Source: Ferrithrix thermotolerans DSM 19514
GTDB taxonomy: Bacteria > Actinomycetota > Acidimicrobiia > Acidimicrobiales > CAIXPF01
Reading direction: 5' to 3'
NCBI GenBank assembly: GCA_945906305.1
Contig: CAMDQT010000010.1
Coordinates: forward strand, 40,829 to 104,828
Length of the DNA stretch: 64,000 bases
The notes under the pieces were generated by a model that worked only from the letters and a program-made list of their open reading frames with translations, had not been told where the DNA came from and did not search any database. This document shows, in pieces, positions 16,574 through 25,987 of this stretch. Position 1 is the stretch's first letter; every line of letters starts with the position of its first letter. A program made the translations under genes and the position numbers.

Positions 16574-17719
16574 TCAGGCGGTGCTGGTGGCCAACGTGTC
16601 GCCACCGACGGGCAGCAATGACGTGTCGATGCCGTACAACTCGGCGACGTTGTCGCAGAGAATGCCCCGGCGCTGCTCCTCGGTGAGGTGGCTGGTGTGT
16701 TCGGTCAGCATCTCCTGGCTCCACGGCCACGTGGAGTCGGAGTGGGGGAAGTCATTCGCCCAGCACAGCCGTCGCCAATTCATCTGGTCGGCGTTGCGGA
16801 AGGCGACGAAGTCGTCTTGGAAGGTCATGTAGATGTGCTCACGGAAGTACTCCGAGGGCATCTTGTCGATGTTGGCGGTGAGCCACTTGCGGTGCCGGTT
16901 GAAGGCGTGGTCCATCCGGTACATGAAGTGCGGGGCCCAGCCGGCATCGGCTTCGACACAAACCAGCTTCAGGCGGGGCTTGCGCTCGAATACGCCACCG
17001 AGCACGAACATGCCCATGATGTCCTGGCAGCCCCGGATGATGGACAAGAAGCCGTTCATCTTGGGTCCGCGGTTGCGGTTGAGGCCGTCGGCGGCGCTGG
17101 TGAGGATGTGGAAGCTCGGCACCAGGCCGAGATCGACACAGGCATCCCAGAACTCGTCGTAGACCGGCGAGTCATAGTCCTCGACTTGGGGGTTACCCGG
17201 CATCATCACGCCGCGCATGCCCATGGCCTTCATCTTCTCTAGGTCGGCAATGCCTTCTTCGGGCGAGCGCATCGCGGTCTGGCCGAGGGCCAGCAGGCGG
17301 TTACGGTCCAGGTCGCAGTACTCCGAAATCCAGCGGTTGTAGGCGTCCATCACCGCCTTCTTGTAGTCGAAGTCGGGGTGGTTGCACAGCACCATGCCCA
17401 CCGACGGATAGATGACCTCGGCCGAGACGCCGTCGCGGTTTTGGTCCGCAATTCGGTAGGAGGAGTCATAGCCGGATTTGGGCAGGTCCGAGTAGCGGGC
17501 CTTGGGGTTGAGTTCGTCGGCCTTTTGGCCGGCGGCGGCCACCAGCCCCATGGGGATGGACCGCTTCATCCCGTCGATGACGTAGACGTCGCCATGGTTG
17601 TCCGTCTCCACGACCCGGGGTGCTATGTCGACGTACTTGCGGTCGATGTAGTCCAGATAGGTGTTCGGTGCCTCGGTGATGTGCGAATCAGCCGAGATGA
17701 TCGGAAAATCGACCTTCAC
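16574..17719 (-). CDS. Metal-dependent amidohydrolase (ACMSD/LigW-like)
   Basis: 381 residues. The TIM-barrel metal site starts with IISADSHITEAP near residue 8 (DxH), followed by FHILTSAADG near 205 and ANDFPHSDSTWPW near 330, whose Asp and His complete the site. The family (amidohydrolase_2) covers decarboxylases such as ACMSD and LigW as well as hydrolases of ring-cleavage intermediates. GTG 17719 has a close GGGGGA ribosome-binding site; TTG at 17731 with GGAGA upstream would add four residues. It is one of two such enzymes here, the other being at 48298. It is monocistronic, with a hairpin after its stop. Confidence 0.87.
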   Translation of the reverse strand: MKVDFPIISADSHITEAPNTYLDYIDRKYVDIAPRVVETDNHGDVYVIDGMKRSIPMGLVAAAGQKADELNPKARYSDLPKSGYDSSYRIADQNRDGVSAEVIYPSVGMVLCNHPDFDYKKAVMDAYNRWISEYCDLDRNRLLALGQTAMRSPEEGIADLEKMKAMGMRGVMMPGNPQVEDYDSPVYDEFWDACVDLGLVPSFHILTSAADGLNRNRGPKMNGFLSIIRGCQDIMGMFVLGGVFERKPRLKLVCVEADAGWAPHFMYRMDHAFNRHRKWLTANIDKMPSEYFREHIYMTFQDDFVAFRNADQMNWRRLCWANDFPHSDSTWPWSQEMLTEHTSHLTEEQRRGILCDNVAELYGIDTSLLPVGGDTLATSTA

Positions 17720-17818
17720 GTGTTCCCCCAACGCTGTCTCCGGGCGGCGTGCCCTTGTCCGCCAAGTTACACCTCACCCGCCGCGCCGGGCACGGTAGGG
17801 CGTCCTCACCGGCGATGA

Positions 17819-18628
17819 TCAGCGCCAATGAAGGGTGACGTGGCCTAACGAGGCAAAGTCGGCGACCACCGTCGAGCCGGCATCAGCGGTGAACACTTCG
17901 GTGCAGACCCCGGTGGTGACGAGGTCGCCCGCGCCCAAGCACCGGCCCCGGGCCAGCAGTTCGTTGGCCAACCAGGCGGCCACGTTGAGCGGATGGCCGA
18001 GGACCGCAGCGCCGCTACCGGTGCCCACCACGACGCCGTCGACGCGGGCCTCGATTGGCTGGCGGGCCAGGTCGAGATCTCGCCAATCACCGGCGTAGGG
18101 GCGGCCAGCTACCCAGCCACCGTGGATGGCGTTGTCCGCCGCGATCGACGCCGCACCGAGGGACCAGTCGGCAAAGCGGTGATCGACGATTTCGATGGAA
18201 GGAAACACCGCATCCACGAACGGGGCGATTGACGCCGCGTCATAGGGTCTCTCGCCCGCAGGCACGTCGGCGCCGAAGCGCAACCCGAACTCGCATTCAA
18301 TGATGCGGGTGGTGAACCGTGCGGCCTCGAGCGTGACCGGTTCGGGCCACACAGAGTGGCTGAGCAGTCGGCCGAACAGCGGACTGTCCACCTGTAGGGC
18401 CTGTTGGGCGACGACGTTGGTGCACGCCACCTTGTAGCCCACTGGTCGGCCACCCGCGGCGCGGCACAGCCGTTCGACGAGCAGGTCTTGCACGGCATAG
18501 GCGTCCGCCAGGGTGACCGGACAGATGGCGCTGGGCAGGCCGCGGAGTTGGTGGCCGTTGGCGCGGTGCGCGGCGAGCAGATCGGCGGCGGCGGCCACGG
18601 CGTCGGGGCTCAGCGTTGGCGTCGGCAT
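17819..18628 (-). CDS. 2-keto-4-pentenoate hydratase / FAH-family protein
   Basis: 269 residues from ATG 18628, which is preceded by GGAGAAA at ideal spacing. The N-terminal helices (AVAAAADLLAAHRANGHQLRG) and GRPVGYKVACTNVVAQQ near 65 match the MhpD/XylJ hydratase family. RIIECEFGLRFGADVPAGER near 110 carries the ExE metal-binding acids, and AAVLGHPLNVAAWLANELLARG near 212 and GDLVTTGVCTEVF near 240 are typical C-terminal segments. Such enzymes hydrate 2-hydroxypenta-2,4-dienoate in meta-cleavage of aromatics or decarboxylate 4-oxalocrotonate. It is divergent from the SDR gene at 18733 with about 100 bp between starts. Confidence 0.87.
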   Translation of the reverse strand: MPTPTLSPDAVAAAADLLAAHRANGHQLRGLPSAICPVTLADAYAVQDLLVERLCRAAGGRPVGYKVACTNVVAQQALQVDSPLFGRLLSHSVWPEPVTLEAARFTTRIIECEFGLRFGADVPAGERPYDAASIAPFVDAVFPSIEIVDHRFADWSLGAASIAADNAIHGGWVAGRPYAGDWRDLDLARQPIEARVDGVVVGTGSGAAVLGHPLNVAAWLANELLARGRCLGAGDLVTTGVCTEVFTADAGSTVVADFASLGHVTLHWR

Positions 18629-18732
18629 GGGGTTTCTCCGGTTGTGGGTTCCAGGTTGGCGCATTTTGTCATGATGAACCCATCTGCCGGCAGAACCAGA
18701 CACCGCCGGCCGTCCCCGAGAGGAACGCGGTC

Positions 18733-19530
18733 ATGCTGTTGGAGAACAAGGTCGCCATCGTCACTGGAGCCGCGTCGGGAATCGGTGAGGCGAGCGTCCG
18801 CCGATTTGCCCAGGAGGGCGCACTGGTGGTGGTGGCGGACATCCGTCACGCCAAGGCGGAAGCGGTGGCCCAGGCCATTCGGGACGAACAGGGCGAAGCC
18901 ATTGCCGTGGAGGTCGACGTGGCCGACGCTGCCTCGGTGGAGGCGATGGTGAACGTGGCGATCCGTCAGTACGGTCGACTCGACGTGCTTTTCAACAATG
19001 CGGGGACGCTGCGCCCTGGTACCGCCGTGGAACTCAGCGTGGCGGACTGGGATTTCGTCATGGCGGTGAACGTGCGCTCGGTGTTCCTCGGCGCCAAGTT
19101 CGCCGTGCCGCACATGGTGGCGCAGGGCCGCGGATCGATCATCAACACCGCATCCATCTCGGGACTGCACGGAGACGGTGGGGCCGTCTGTTATGCCGCA
19201 TCAAAGGCCGCAGTCATCAACCTGACCCGTGCCCTGTCCACCGACCACGGCCCCCAGGGCGTGCGGGTCAACGCCATCTGCCCCGGCACCATCGAGACGC
19301 CTCCGGTGAAGCGGATGATGGCCGAACCGGCGGTGCTCGAACGAAACATCAATGCCCATGCCCTGCGTCGCCTCGGCCTTCCGCAGGAGATCGCCGCGGC
19401 GGCGTTGTGGCTGGCGTCGGACGAGTCTTCCTTCGTGTGCGGCGAGGCAATTGCCGTCGACGGCGGCCTGCGGGCCCAATCGCCGCTCGGTGTGCTCGCC
19501 GATCCACGACCGGTTTCCCGGCGGGCCTAG
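18733..19530 (+). CDS. Short-chain dehydrogenase/reductase (SDR)
   Basis: 265 residues from ATG 18733, preceded by GAGAGGAA. The cofactor motif is VTGAASGIGEAS near residue 12, Asp in VVVADIRHAKAEA suggests NAD(H) preference, FNNAGTLRPG near 88 is the NNAG motif, and catalysis uses Ser in IINTASISGLHG and YAASK (Tyr near 157, Lys near 161). ICPGTIETPPVKRMM and CGEAIAVDGGLRAQ are the expected C-terminal segments. It reversibly oxidises a secondary alcohol, perhaps a dihydrodiol or hydroxyacyl intermediate. It is followed after 78 bp by the NTF2-fold protein on the same strand. Confidence 0.92.
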   Translation: MLLENKVAIVTGAASGIGEASVRRFAQEGALVVVADIRHAKAEAVAQAIRDEQGEAIAVEVDVADAASVEAMVNVAIRQYGRLDVLFNNAGTLRPGTAVELSVADWDFVMAVNVRSVFLGAKFAVPHMVAQGRGSIINTASISGLHGDGGAVCYAASKAAVINLTRALSTDHGPQGVRVNAICPGTIETPPVKRMMAEPAVLERNINAHALRRLGLPQEIAAAALWLASDESSFVCGEAIAVDGGLRAQSPLGVLADPRPVSRRA

Positions 19531-19608
19531 CTCTGCGGTCGCGGCCTGGGGGCTGCGGCCGGGCATTTCGCGAGGCGCAGGGCGCAGCAGAGGAGTAGAA
19601 ACGACGAC

Positions 19609-20136
19609 ATGGCGCTCACCATTGAAGACCTGCTGGCCAAACAAGAGATCGCCGATGTCATTCACCGTTATGCACGGGGCATCGACCGGATGGACTTTGA
19701 CCTCGTGCGGTCCTGCTACCACCCTGATGCCTACGACGACCACGGCTCGATGAAGGGCGACGTGGACCTGTTTATCGGCGGTGCGGAGCAGTTCTTGCCC
19801 GGCTTCGTGGCCACGATGCATTTCATGGGCAACATGCTCATCGAAGTCGATGGCGACGTCGCCCGAGCAGAGACCTACGCCGTTGCCTATCACCGCGAAC
19901 AATTCGAGGACCGCTCTGGTCGGGACGACATCTGGGGTATTCGTTACGTCGATCGCTTCGAAAAACGCCAGGGCGATTGGTTGATTGCCTACCGGGTGGT
20001 GGCCCAGGAGTGGCGTCGGGTCGATCCAATCCCCGTCGGCCGGGTCCGTGGTGGGGGCCCCGGCATGTGGGGTACCCGCGACGGTAATGACGCCATCGAC
20101 TGGGTGCTTGAGGCCCAAGGCCCCGCCACGGGCTGA
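19609..20136 (+). CDS. NTF2-fold (SnoaL-like) protein
   Basis: 175 residues. The N-terminal MALTIEDLLAKQEIADVIHRYARGIDRMD is the classic start of SnoaL_4 proteins, followed by CYHPDAYDDHG near 42, MHFMGNMLIEVDGDVARAETY near 73 and GIRYVDRFEKRQGDWLIAYR near 108. This cone-shaped fold occurs in ketosteroid isomerases, polyketide cyclases, dehydratases and ring-hydroxylating dioxygenase beta subunits. Stand-alone members next to an SDR often act in the same pathway. Function cannot be assigned beyond the fold. An AGGAG stands 12-16 bases upstream of the ATG. Confidence 0.87.
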   Translation: MALTIEDLLAKQEIADVIHRYARGIDRMDFDLVRSCYHPDAYDDHGSMKGDVDLFIGGAEQFLPGFVATMHFMGNMLIEVDGDVARAETYAVAYHREQFEDRSGRDDIWGIRYVDRFEKRQGDWLIAYRVVAQEWRRVDPIPVGRVRGGGPGMWGTRDGNDAIDWVLEAQGPATG

Positions 20137-20225
20137 ACGATTCGACTCCACTCACACCCGGTTCCTCGCGGCTCGGGATGCGGCCCGCCCTAGCGGTCAT
20201 TGTAAGATTCATGTCAGCAATTGGA

Positions 20226-20258
20226 AACAATCGTTCACTTCGTGGCAACGATCGTTCA
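20226..20258 (+). promoter_or_regulatory. Paired palindromic operator-like sites before the GntR operon
   Basis: AACAATCGTTCA at 20226-20237 and AACGATCGTTCA at 20247-20258 are 12-bp copies with one difference and start 21 bp apart, about two helical turns. The second contains the 10-bp perfect palindrome AACGATCGTT. They lie 48-80 bp upstream of the GntR start, in the only large intergenic gap before the operon. They are good candidates for a dimeric regulator bound twice on one DNA face, most simply autoregulation by the GntR protein. Confidence 0.5.
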
Positions 20259-20305
20259 TGCAGCGTCCATCCAGCGCTCACAACGAGTTCCTACGGTGCG
20301 CAGCG

Positions 20306-21052
20306 ATGTATACCGCTCGGCACACCGAAGGCCCCAAGGGCCGCGAATTTGGACTCGCGGACCCGATCTCGGGGTCCGCGACCTTGGCCGACGTCGCCTA
20401 CCGCGCCCTGAAGACCCGGATCTTGCGGGGCGAGTTTCCGGTGAACATCAGGCTGGCCGAAGCTCGCCTCGCGGGCGAACTCGATGTCTCACGGACCCCG
20501 GTACGCGAGGCGCTGAGACGGCTCAGCGGCGAAGGGCTCGTCGAGGCGCACCCCGACGGTGGATTCCGGCCGTGTCTGCCCGACACCGAGGTGATGCGCG
20601 AACTCTACGAGGTGCGCGCCGCGCTGGAACTGCAGGCGATAAGTCGGCCGGGTCGTGTGGGGACCGTGCACGACCGGGCCATGCTGGTTTCGCTGCGCGA
20701 TCAGTGGCGGACGCTACGGGTCGGGCCGCGGCCCGACGCCGACCCTGACTTCGTTCTGGTGGACGAATCGTTCCACGAGACCCTGGCCATGGCCGCAGGG
20801 AACCGGGTTCTGGTTGAGTTGCTGCACAGCATCAACGAGCGCATTCGGTTGATCCGCATGTACGACTTCCTCAGCGAGGAGCGCATCGCGGCGACCATCG
20901 ACGAGCACCTCGTCATCGTCGAACAGGTGCTCGATGGGGAACTCGTGGCCGCCATCGCGGCCTTCGATGCCCACCTCAGCGGGTCTTTGGCCGTGGTCGA
21001 GGAACGGGCCCTTGAGGCATTGGCCCGAATGGCCAGAGGGGTTCGTCCATGA
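20306..21052 (+). CDS. GntR-family regulator, FadR/FCD subgroup
   Basis: 248 residues from ATG 20306; no strong ribosome-binding site is seen and the start is chosen by family length. The winged helix spans residues 25-90: [38 protein letters not shown] and [17 protein letters not shown]. The C-terminal FCD domain follows, with [30 protein letters not shown] (Asp and His of the metal/effector site) and [15 protein letters not shown]. It overlaps the ABC ATPase gene by four bases and so is part of the operon it presumably controls. FCD domains bind small carboxylic acids, so a pathway acid such as allophanate or oxalurate is a possible effector; this is inference. Confidence 0.9.
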   Translation: MYTARHTEGPKGREFGLADPISGSATLADVAYRALKTRILRGEFPVNIRLAEARLAGELDVSRTPVREALRRLSGEGLVEAHPDGGFRPCLPDTEVMRELYEVRAALELQAISRPGRVGTVHDRAMLVSLRDQWRTLRVGPRPDADPDFVLVDESFHETLAMAAGNRVLVELLHSINERIRLIRMYDFLSEERIAATIDEHLVIVEQVLDGELVAAIAAFDAHLSGSLAVVEERALEALARMARGVRP

Positions 21053-22605
21053 ATGCGTCCATAAGTCCACCTACCGTCTTGCTCGAAGCGCGGGGTATCA
21101 CCAAGGCCTTTGGTTCACTGGTGGCTAACGATGAGGTCGACCTGACCGTGCACGAGGGCGAAGTGCATGCCGTGCTGGGCGAAAACGGCGCTGGCAAGTC
21201 GACCCTGATGAAGGTCATCTACGGGTTGTATCCGCCCGAGCGCGGCACGATCCGAGTGCGCGGTAGCGAAGTGGCGGTGACCAGCCCCGCGGTGGCACGG
21301 GCGCACGGCATCGGCATGGTCTTTCAGGACCTGCGCCTCGTACCGGCATTGACGGTCACCGAAAACGTCTCCATGGCGTTGCCCCTACGGGGAATTCGCC
21401 TCGATCGACGGGGCCTCGCGACGCGTATCGAGGAGGCGGCGTCGACCTACGGACTTCAGGTCAACCCCTCAGCGAAGGTCCGCGACCTCTCTATCGGCGA
21501 GCGCCAGCGGGTCGAGATTCTCAAGGTGCTGCTGGCGGGGGCCCGGCTGGTGATTCTCGACGAGCCGACCAGCGTTCTCGCCCCCCAAGAGGTAGATGAT
21601 CTCTTCCGCGGGTTGCGTACCCTGCGCGAGGGCGGACTTTCCGTGGTGGTGATCACCCACAAACTGGCCGAGTCGCGTTCCATCGCCGACCGGGTCACGA
21701 TCTTGCGCGGCGGCAAGCTGATCTGCGACGGCATCGATCCCTCAACGTGTAGCGACGACGAGCTGATCGAATCGATGGTGGGTCGTCGGGTTGCTCCGCT
21801 GCCGGCGGAAAGGCCCGCGCCCGCGGGGCAGCCCTCGGCCGTGCTGGCGATAAAGGGCGTCACCATCACGCAGCCGCACCGGGGCAACCTGCTCGACAAC
21901 GTCGATCTCGAGGTGTTCCCCGGTGAGATCGTCGGTGTGGCCGGTGTGGCTGGCAACGGTCAGCTGCCGCTGTACGAACTCGCTTTGGGCCTGCGCCGAG
22001 CCAGCAGCGGATCGGTGACCCTCAATGGGGTCGACATGAGCCGGGCCACGGCTCGCCGGGCTCTGGGGGCAGGTGCGGTCGGTGTCCCCGAGGACCCGGT
22101 GGCCGATTCGGTGGTACCTGGACTCAGCGTGTTCGATCACGTCGCACTCGACGACCTCAAGGCGGTACGCAAGGGCTGGGGCATCGACTGGCCTGCGGTC
22201 AGGCGCCGTTACGAGGATCGCAACGAGCGCTGCGGACTACAAGGGGCGGATGGCTTGCGGATTGTGCAGAGCCTGTCCGGTGGCAACATCCAGCGGATCA
22301 TGCTGGTGCGAGCTCTCGGGGCTCCCGCAGCCTTACTGGTGGCGGCCTATCCCAGCCGAGGACTCGATGTCGCCACGACACGCCGGACCCAGGAATTGCT
22401 GCTCGAGCGTCGAGCGCAAGGCTGCGCCATTCTGCTTATCTCCGAGGACCTCGACGAGCTGTTTGAACTATCTGACCGCATTGCGGTGATGCACGCCGGT
22501 GCGGTGGCTGGCGTGGTGGATCCGAGACAGAGCGACACGTACGAGGTTGGGCGGATGATGCTGGGTGCGCTTGGCGTTGGCGGCGCAGGAGTGAGTTCTT
22601 CATGA
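21049..22605 (+). CDS. ABC importer ATP-binding protein, double domain (nucleoside/sugar type)
   Basis: 518 residues with two ABC domains, as in RbsA- and nucleoside-type importers. Domain 1: Walker [10 protein letters not shown] near residue 41, signature [12 protein letters not shown] near 146, Walker [10 protein letters not shown] near 165 and switch VVITHKLAE. Domain 2: degenerate Walker [17 protein letters not shown] near 300, signature [10 protein letters not shown] near 408 and [12 protein letters not shown] in place of a full Walker B, a degeneracy normal for this family. It energises uptake with the two permeases and Bmp lipoprotein that follow. It overlaps the GntR stop and the next gene's start by four bases each. 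Confidence 0.94.
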   Translation: MNASISPPTVLLEARGITKAFGSLVANDEVDLTVHEGEVHAVLGENGAGKSTLMKVIYGLYPPERGTIRVRGSEVAVTSPAVARAHGIGMVFQDLRLVPALTVTENVSMALPLRGIRLDRRGLATRIEEAASTYGLQVNPSAKVRDLSIGERQRVEILKVLLAGARLVILDEPTSVLAPQEVDDLFRGLRTLREGGLSVVVITHKLAESRSIADRVTILRGGKLICDGIDPSTCSDDELIESMVGRRVAPLPAERPAPAGQPSAVLAIKGVTITQPHRGNLLDNVDLEVFPGEIVGVAGVAGNGQLPLYELALGLRRASSGSVTLNGVDMSRATARRALGAGAVGVPEDPVADSVVPGLSVFDHVALDDLKAVRKGWGIDWPAVRRRYEDRNERCGLQGADGLRIVQSLSGGNIQRIMLVRALGAPAALLVAAYPSRGLDVATTRRTQELLLERRAQGCAILLISEDLDELFELSDRIAVMHAGAVAGVVDPRQSDTYEVGRMMLGALGVGGAGVSSS

Positions 22606-23699
22606 CCAGCGTTGGGAGCGAGACGAATCCCGCCGCGAGCGGACCGGCTGCCTTGCACCGGTGGCTGAGTTGGCGGTCCGCATGCGTGTTCGGTCGGGCT
22701 ATGAGGAGGCCGGTGCTCGCGTTGGGCGCGGCCATGGCCATCTTCGCCGCGCTGATGCTGGTCAAGGGAGTGAACCCGTTCGCGGCATATCGAGACATGT
22801 TCATCAGTACCTTCACCACGACCACCTCCCTCGGTGGTATCGCGGTACGGGCGACGCCACTCATCCTGGCCGGCCTGGCCGTCGCCGTGCCGGCGAGGGC
22901 GGGCCTCATCAACGTCGGAGGTGAGGGGCAGTTGATCATGGGCGGTGTGGCGGCCATGGGCGTGTCACTGGCCCTCGGCGGGGCGCTGCACGGACCAGGC
23001 GCGCTGGTGCTCATGGCGGTGGCGGCCGCGGCCGCGGGCGCCCTGTGGTCGGGGCTGGCGGCACTGTTGCGCCTCAAAGGGGGCATCAGCGAAGCGGTGA
23101 CCACGCTGTTGCTCAACTACATCGCCCTGGACTTCATGTTCTTTCTGATCTACGAGCGCTGGAAGGATCCCCAGGGGTCCGGCCAGCCCGCCACTCGAGC
23201 GCTTGACAAGGCCGATCGGCTGGGGTTGCTCGGTGGGAGCCGAGTCCACCTCGGCCTGCTGATCGCTCTGGTGGCCGTCGTTGTGGTCCACCTGGTGTTC
23301 CAAACCACGTCGTGGGGCTTCCGTCTCCGGGTGGTGGGCGGTAACCCCGAGGCTGCTCGCCGGGCCGGTCTCAAGGTCGGCTCGTTGCTGCTCACCGCCA
23401 TGTTGGTGGGCGGGGCGCTGGGCGGCCTCGGTGGCTTCGCGCAGCTCGCGGGAGCGGAGTTCAAGCTGCGCAGCGGCTTCGTGCTCGGGTATGGCTACGT
23501 CGCCTACTTGGCGTCGTGGCTGGCTGGTCACAAACCGATCGGGGTACTGCTGTCCTGCTTGCTGCTCTCGGGCATCGTTATCGGGGGGGACAGCCTGCAG
23601 CTGGATTCCGGTCTACCCGGGGCCAGTGTGAACGTGCTCATGGCGCTGCTGTTGCTCGGAGTATTCGGGTTTGCCAAGAAGCGCGAGGCCGCTCGATGA
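22602..23699 (+). CDS. ABC transporter permease, nucleoside type (BPD_transp_2)
   Basis: 365 residues with about 8-10 membrane segments. It has an N-terminal cytoplasmic stretch of 35 residues, then [39 protein letters not shown] and [18 protein letters not shown] near 105, the family's conserved segment. [17 protein letters not shown] near 245 is the cytoplasmic loop that contacts the ATPase in this permease family. It pairs with the permease encoded next to form the membrane channel. It is fused tightly into the operon by ATGA overlaps on both sides. Confidence 0.93.
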   Translation: MTSVGSETNPAASGPAALHRWLSWRSACVFGRAMRRPVLALGAAMAIFAALMLVKGVNPFAAYRDMFISTFTTTTSLGGIAVRATPLILAGLAVAVPARAGLINVGGEGQLIMGGVAAMGVSLALGGALHGPGALVLMAVAAAAAGALWSGLAALLRLKGGISEAVTTLLLNYIALDFMFFLIYERWKDPQGSGQPATRALDKADRLGLLGGSRVHLGLLIALVAVVVVHLVFQTTSWGFRLRVVGGNPEAARRAGLKVGSLLLTAMLVGGALGGLGGFAQLAGAEFKLRSGFVLGYGYVAYLASWLAGHKPIGVLLSCLLLSGIVIGGDSLQLDSGLPGASVNVLMALLLLGVFGFAKKREAAR

Positions 23700-24613
23700 A
23701 CATCGTGGCTGAAGTCCTCACCGGTGGCATCCGGGGCGGTACGTCGATCTTGTACGGCGCCCTCGGTGAGACGGTGTCCGAACGGGCGGGGGTGGTCAAC
23801 CTCGGTACCGAAGGTTCGATGCTCGCCGGAGCGCTCGCCGGATACGCCGTGGCAGCGGAGACCGGCCAGCCGTGGTTCGGAGTCCTAGCCGGAGCGGTCG
23901 CCGGCGGCTTGTTGGCTCTGGTCCATGCGTACCTCGTGCTCTCCCGCGGGGCGAACCAGCTCGCCACCGGTCTGGTGGTGCTCTTTCTCGGCTTGGGACT
24001 GACCTCGCTGTTTGGCGTCGGTTATGTCCAAGCCATCGCGCCGACCTTTTCGCCGGTGGCCATTCCTGGTCTGTCCGACATCGCGTTCATCGGCCCGGTT
24101 TTCTTCGAACAAGACCCACTCGTCTACCTGTCCTATTTCTTTGTTCCGCTCCTCTCGTGGTTGCTGTTCCGTAGCCGGTGGGGTGTACTGCTGCGGGCTT
24201 CGGGGGAGCGCAGCGAGGTTCTTGTGGCTCACGGCCACCGGGTGGGTCCCATCCAATACGCCGCCGTGGTCGGGGGCGGAATGCTGGCCGGCCTCGGCGG
24301 GGTGCATCTGTCCACCGCGTACACCAAGGCCTGGTTCGAGAACATGGCGGTGGGCCGGGGTTTCGTGGCGGTCGCTGTGGTCATGTTCGCCTCCCGCCGA
24401 CCCATCAGGGTCGCCGGTGGCGCCTACCTCTTCGGAGCCGCCCTTGCCCTCTCGCCGGCCTTGCAGGCCCGCGGCGTGGGGATTAACCAGTTCGCGCTCG
24501 ATGCTGCGCCCTATGTGGTCACGCTGCTCGTGCTCATCGCCTTCGGTCGCCGCCAACTACGCGACGTGCCGGAGGGTTTGTCGAAGGTCTTCGACGCCCA
24601 ACCCACCCGCTGA
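23696..24613 (+). CDS. ABC transporter permease, nucleoside type, second subunit
   Basis: 305 residues from ATG 23696, overlapping the previous stop by four bases. GTSILYGALGETVSERAGVV followed by NLGTEGSMLAGALAGYAV matches the second permease of BmpA-type nucleoside importers (YufQ/NupC-like). LLRASGERSEVLVAHGHRVG near 175 is the ATPase-contact loop; multiple hydrophobic segments follow. It forms a heterodimeric channel with the preceding permease. The lipoprotein gene follows after 66 bp, the first real gap in the operon. Confidence 0.93.
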   Translation: MNIVAEVLTGGIRGGTSILYGALGETVSERAGVVNLGTEGSMLAGALAGYAVAAETGQPWFGVLAGAVAGGLLALVHAYLVLSRGANQLATGLVVLFLGLGLTSLFGVGYVQAIAPTFSPVAIPGLSDIAFIGPVFFEQDPLVYLSYFFVPLLSWLLFRSRWGVLLRASGERSEVLVAHGHRVGPIQYAAVVGGGMLAGLGGVHLSTAYTKAWFENMAVGRGFVAVAVVMFASRRPIRVAGGAYLFGAALALSPALQARGVGINQFALDAAPYVVTLLVLIAFGRRQLRDVPEGLSKVFDAQPTR

Positions 24614-24679
24614 GGGGCGCAGTGCCGCGCCGGTCATCGGTTTAACCGAAATTGCTACGAACGAAAGAAGGTCATTCCC

Positions 24680-25843
24680 TTGCGCACACGTTGGCTAATC
24701 CCAGCCCTTGCGGTTTCCCTCGCTCTGACGGCCGCCGCCTGTGGTGGCTCCTCAGACAGCGGGGACGATGCCGCTGAAGGCGCGGCCGCTACCGCCACCG
24801 GCCCCGGCGCCGGCTCCAAGAAGGTCGGCTTCATCTTCGTCGGCCCCAAGGACGACTACGGCTATAACCAGGCTGCCTATGCCGGCAGCCAAGCGGTGAA
24901 GAAGCACTACCCCGACATGGAGGTGCTCACCGCGGAGAACGTCCCTGAGGACGACAACGCCACCCGAGTGATGGAAAAGATGATCGCGGAAGGGGCGAAG
25001 ATCATCTTCGCCACCTCCTACGGACATCTCGACCCGGGGCTAAAGGTTGCCGAGTCCCATCCCGACGTCGTGGTGGTCGCCCAGGGCAACTTCATTGCCA
25101 CCGCCATTCCTAAGAACGCCGGCACCTACTTCGGAACCGTCTACGAGCCCGTGTTCCTCGCCGGTATCGCCGCGGGCAAGGCCACCAAGTCCAACAAGTT
25201 GGGTTACGTCTACGCGTTCCCGATCCCACAGACCATCGCCAACATCAATGCCTTCCAGCTCGGTGCCGCATCGGTGAACCCAGCGGTGCAGACCTATGTG
25301 GTCAACACCTCAAGCTGGTGTGATCCGGCCAAGCAAGCGGAGGCGGCCAAGAGCCTCTTCGCCCAGGGCATCGATGTCATCACCCAGCACCAGGACTGCA
25401 CCGCCACCATCACCAAGGCCGCCGAGGAAGCGGGCAAGATGGTGGTTGGCTATCACGCTGACGCCTCGGTTCTGGCCCCCAAGGGCTGGGTCGCTGGTTC
25501 GGAGTGGGCGTGGGCCGACATGTACATCGACATCGTGAAGACGGCGCGGGAGGGCAAGTTCACTGGCTCCCCCTACAACGGCAACTTCCGAGTTGGCTAC
25601 AAGGACGGCAAGAACCCCTTCGTACAGTCCAAGTTCGGCACCATGGTTGACGCCGCGACGAAGAAGCTGATCGAGGACCAGAAGGCGAAGATCTCCAAGG
25701 ACGGCTCGCCCTTCGTCGGACCGGTCCTGGCCCAGGACGGCTCGACGATGTTCAAGTCTGGCGAGACCCCCGACTACGCCATCGTCGAGAAGCTGAACGT
25801 CAAGTTCGTCAAGGGTGTCGTGGGCGACCTGCCCAAGAGCTGA
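24680..25843 (+). CDS. Bmp-family substrate-binding lipoprotein
   Basis: 387 residues starting with TTG 24680, with an AGAAGG ribosome-binding site eight bases upstream. The signal peptide MRTRWLIPALAVSLALTAAA ends in the lipobox LTAAAC with lipidated Cys-21, followed by a Gly/Ser/Asp linker. The periplasmic-binding fold has VGFIFVGPKDDYGYNQAAYA near 51, IIFATSYGHLDPGLKVAE near 110, YFGTVYEPVFLAGIAAGKAT near 152 and HQDCTATITKAAEEAGKMVVG near 235. Bmp proteins are known for binding purine nucleosides. In this operon a nucleobase-like ureide or heterocycle is more likely, by context only. A 14-bp stem hairpin follows the stop codon. Confidence 0.92.
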   Translation: MRTRWLIPALAVSLALTAAACGGSSDSGDDAAEGAAATATGPGAGSKKVGFIFVGPKDDYGYNQAAYAGSQAVKKHYPDMEVLTAENVPEDDNATRVMEKMIAEGAKIIFATSYGHLDPGLKVAESHPDVVVVAQGNFIATAIPKNAGTYFGTVYEPVFLAGIAAGKATKSNKLGYVYAFPIPQTIANINAFQLGAASVNPAVQTYVVNTSSWCDPAKQAEAAKSLFAQGIDVITQHQDCTATITKAAEEAGKMVVGYHADASVLAPKGWVAGSEWAWADMYIDIVKTAREGKFTGSPYNGNFRVGYKDGKNPFVQSKFGTMVDAATKKLIEDQKAKISKDGSPFVGPVLAQDGSTMFKSGETPDYAIVEKLNVKFVKGVVGDLPKS

Positions 25844-25852
25844 TCTGCACCT

Positions 25853-25888
25853 CACCCGGCCGGCCAGCGCTCTGTGGCCGGCCGGGTG
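25853..25888 (+). terminator. Perfect 14-bp hairpin after the lipoprotein gene
   Basis: CACCCGGCCGGCCA (25853-25866) pairs perfectly with TGGCCGGCCGGGTG (25875-25888) around the 8-base loop GCGCTCTG, starting 10 bases after the Bmp stop. No T-run follows. It may be a partial terminator, or a 3' stabiliser of the lipoprotein message that lets the binding protein be made in excess of the downstream enzymes. Confidence 0.65.
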
Positions 25889-25987
25889 CGCGTCGCGGCG
25901 CGCCACTTCGCGACGACAGCTGTGCTCGCGTCGGCTGTGGTGGCATCATTGTTCGTACCCCTTTCAAGCAAGCCCGAGGAGCCCCCC

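Noticed and set aside
25874..25987. N-terminal signal-peptide-like extension of the biuret hydrolase
   Set aside because: It arises from translating the hairpin and spacer; a strong GAGGAG ribosome-binding site supports the GTG at 25988 and relatives lack such a leader.
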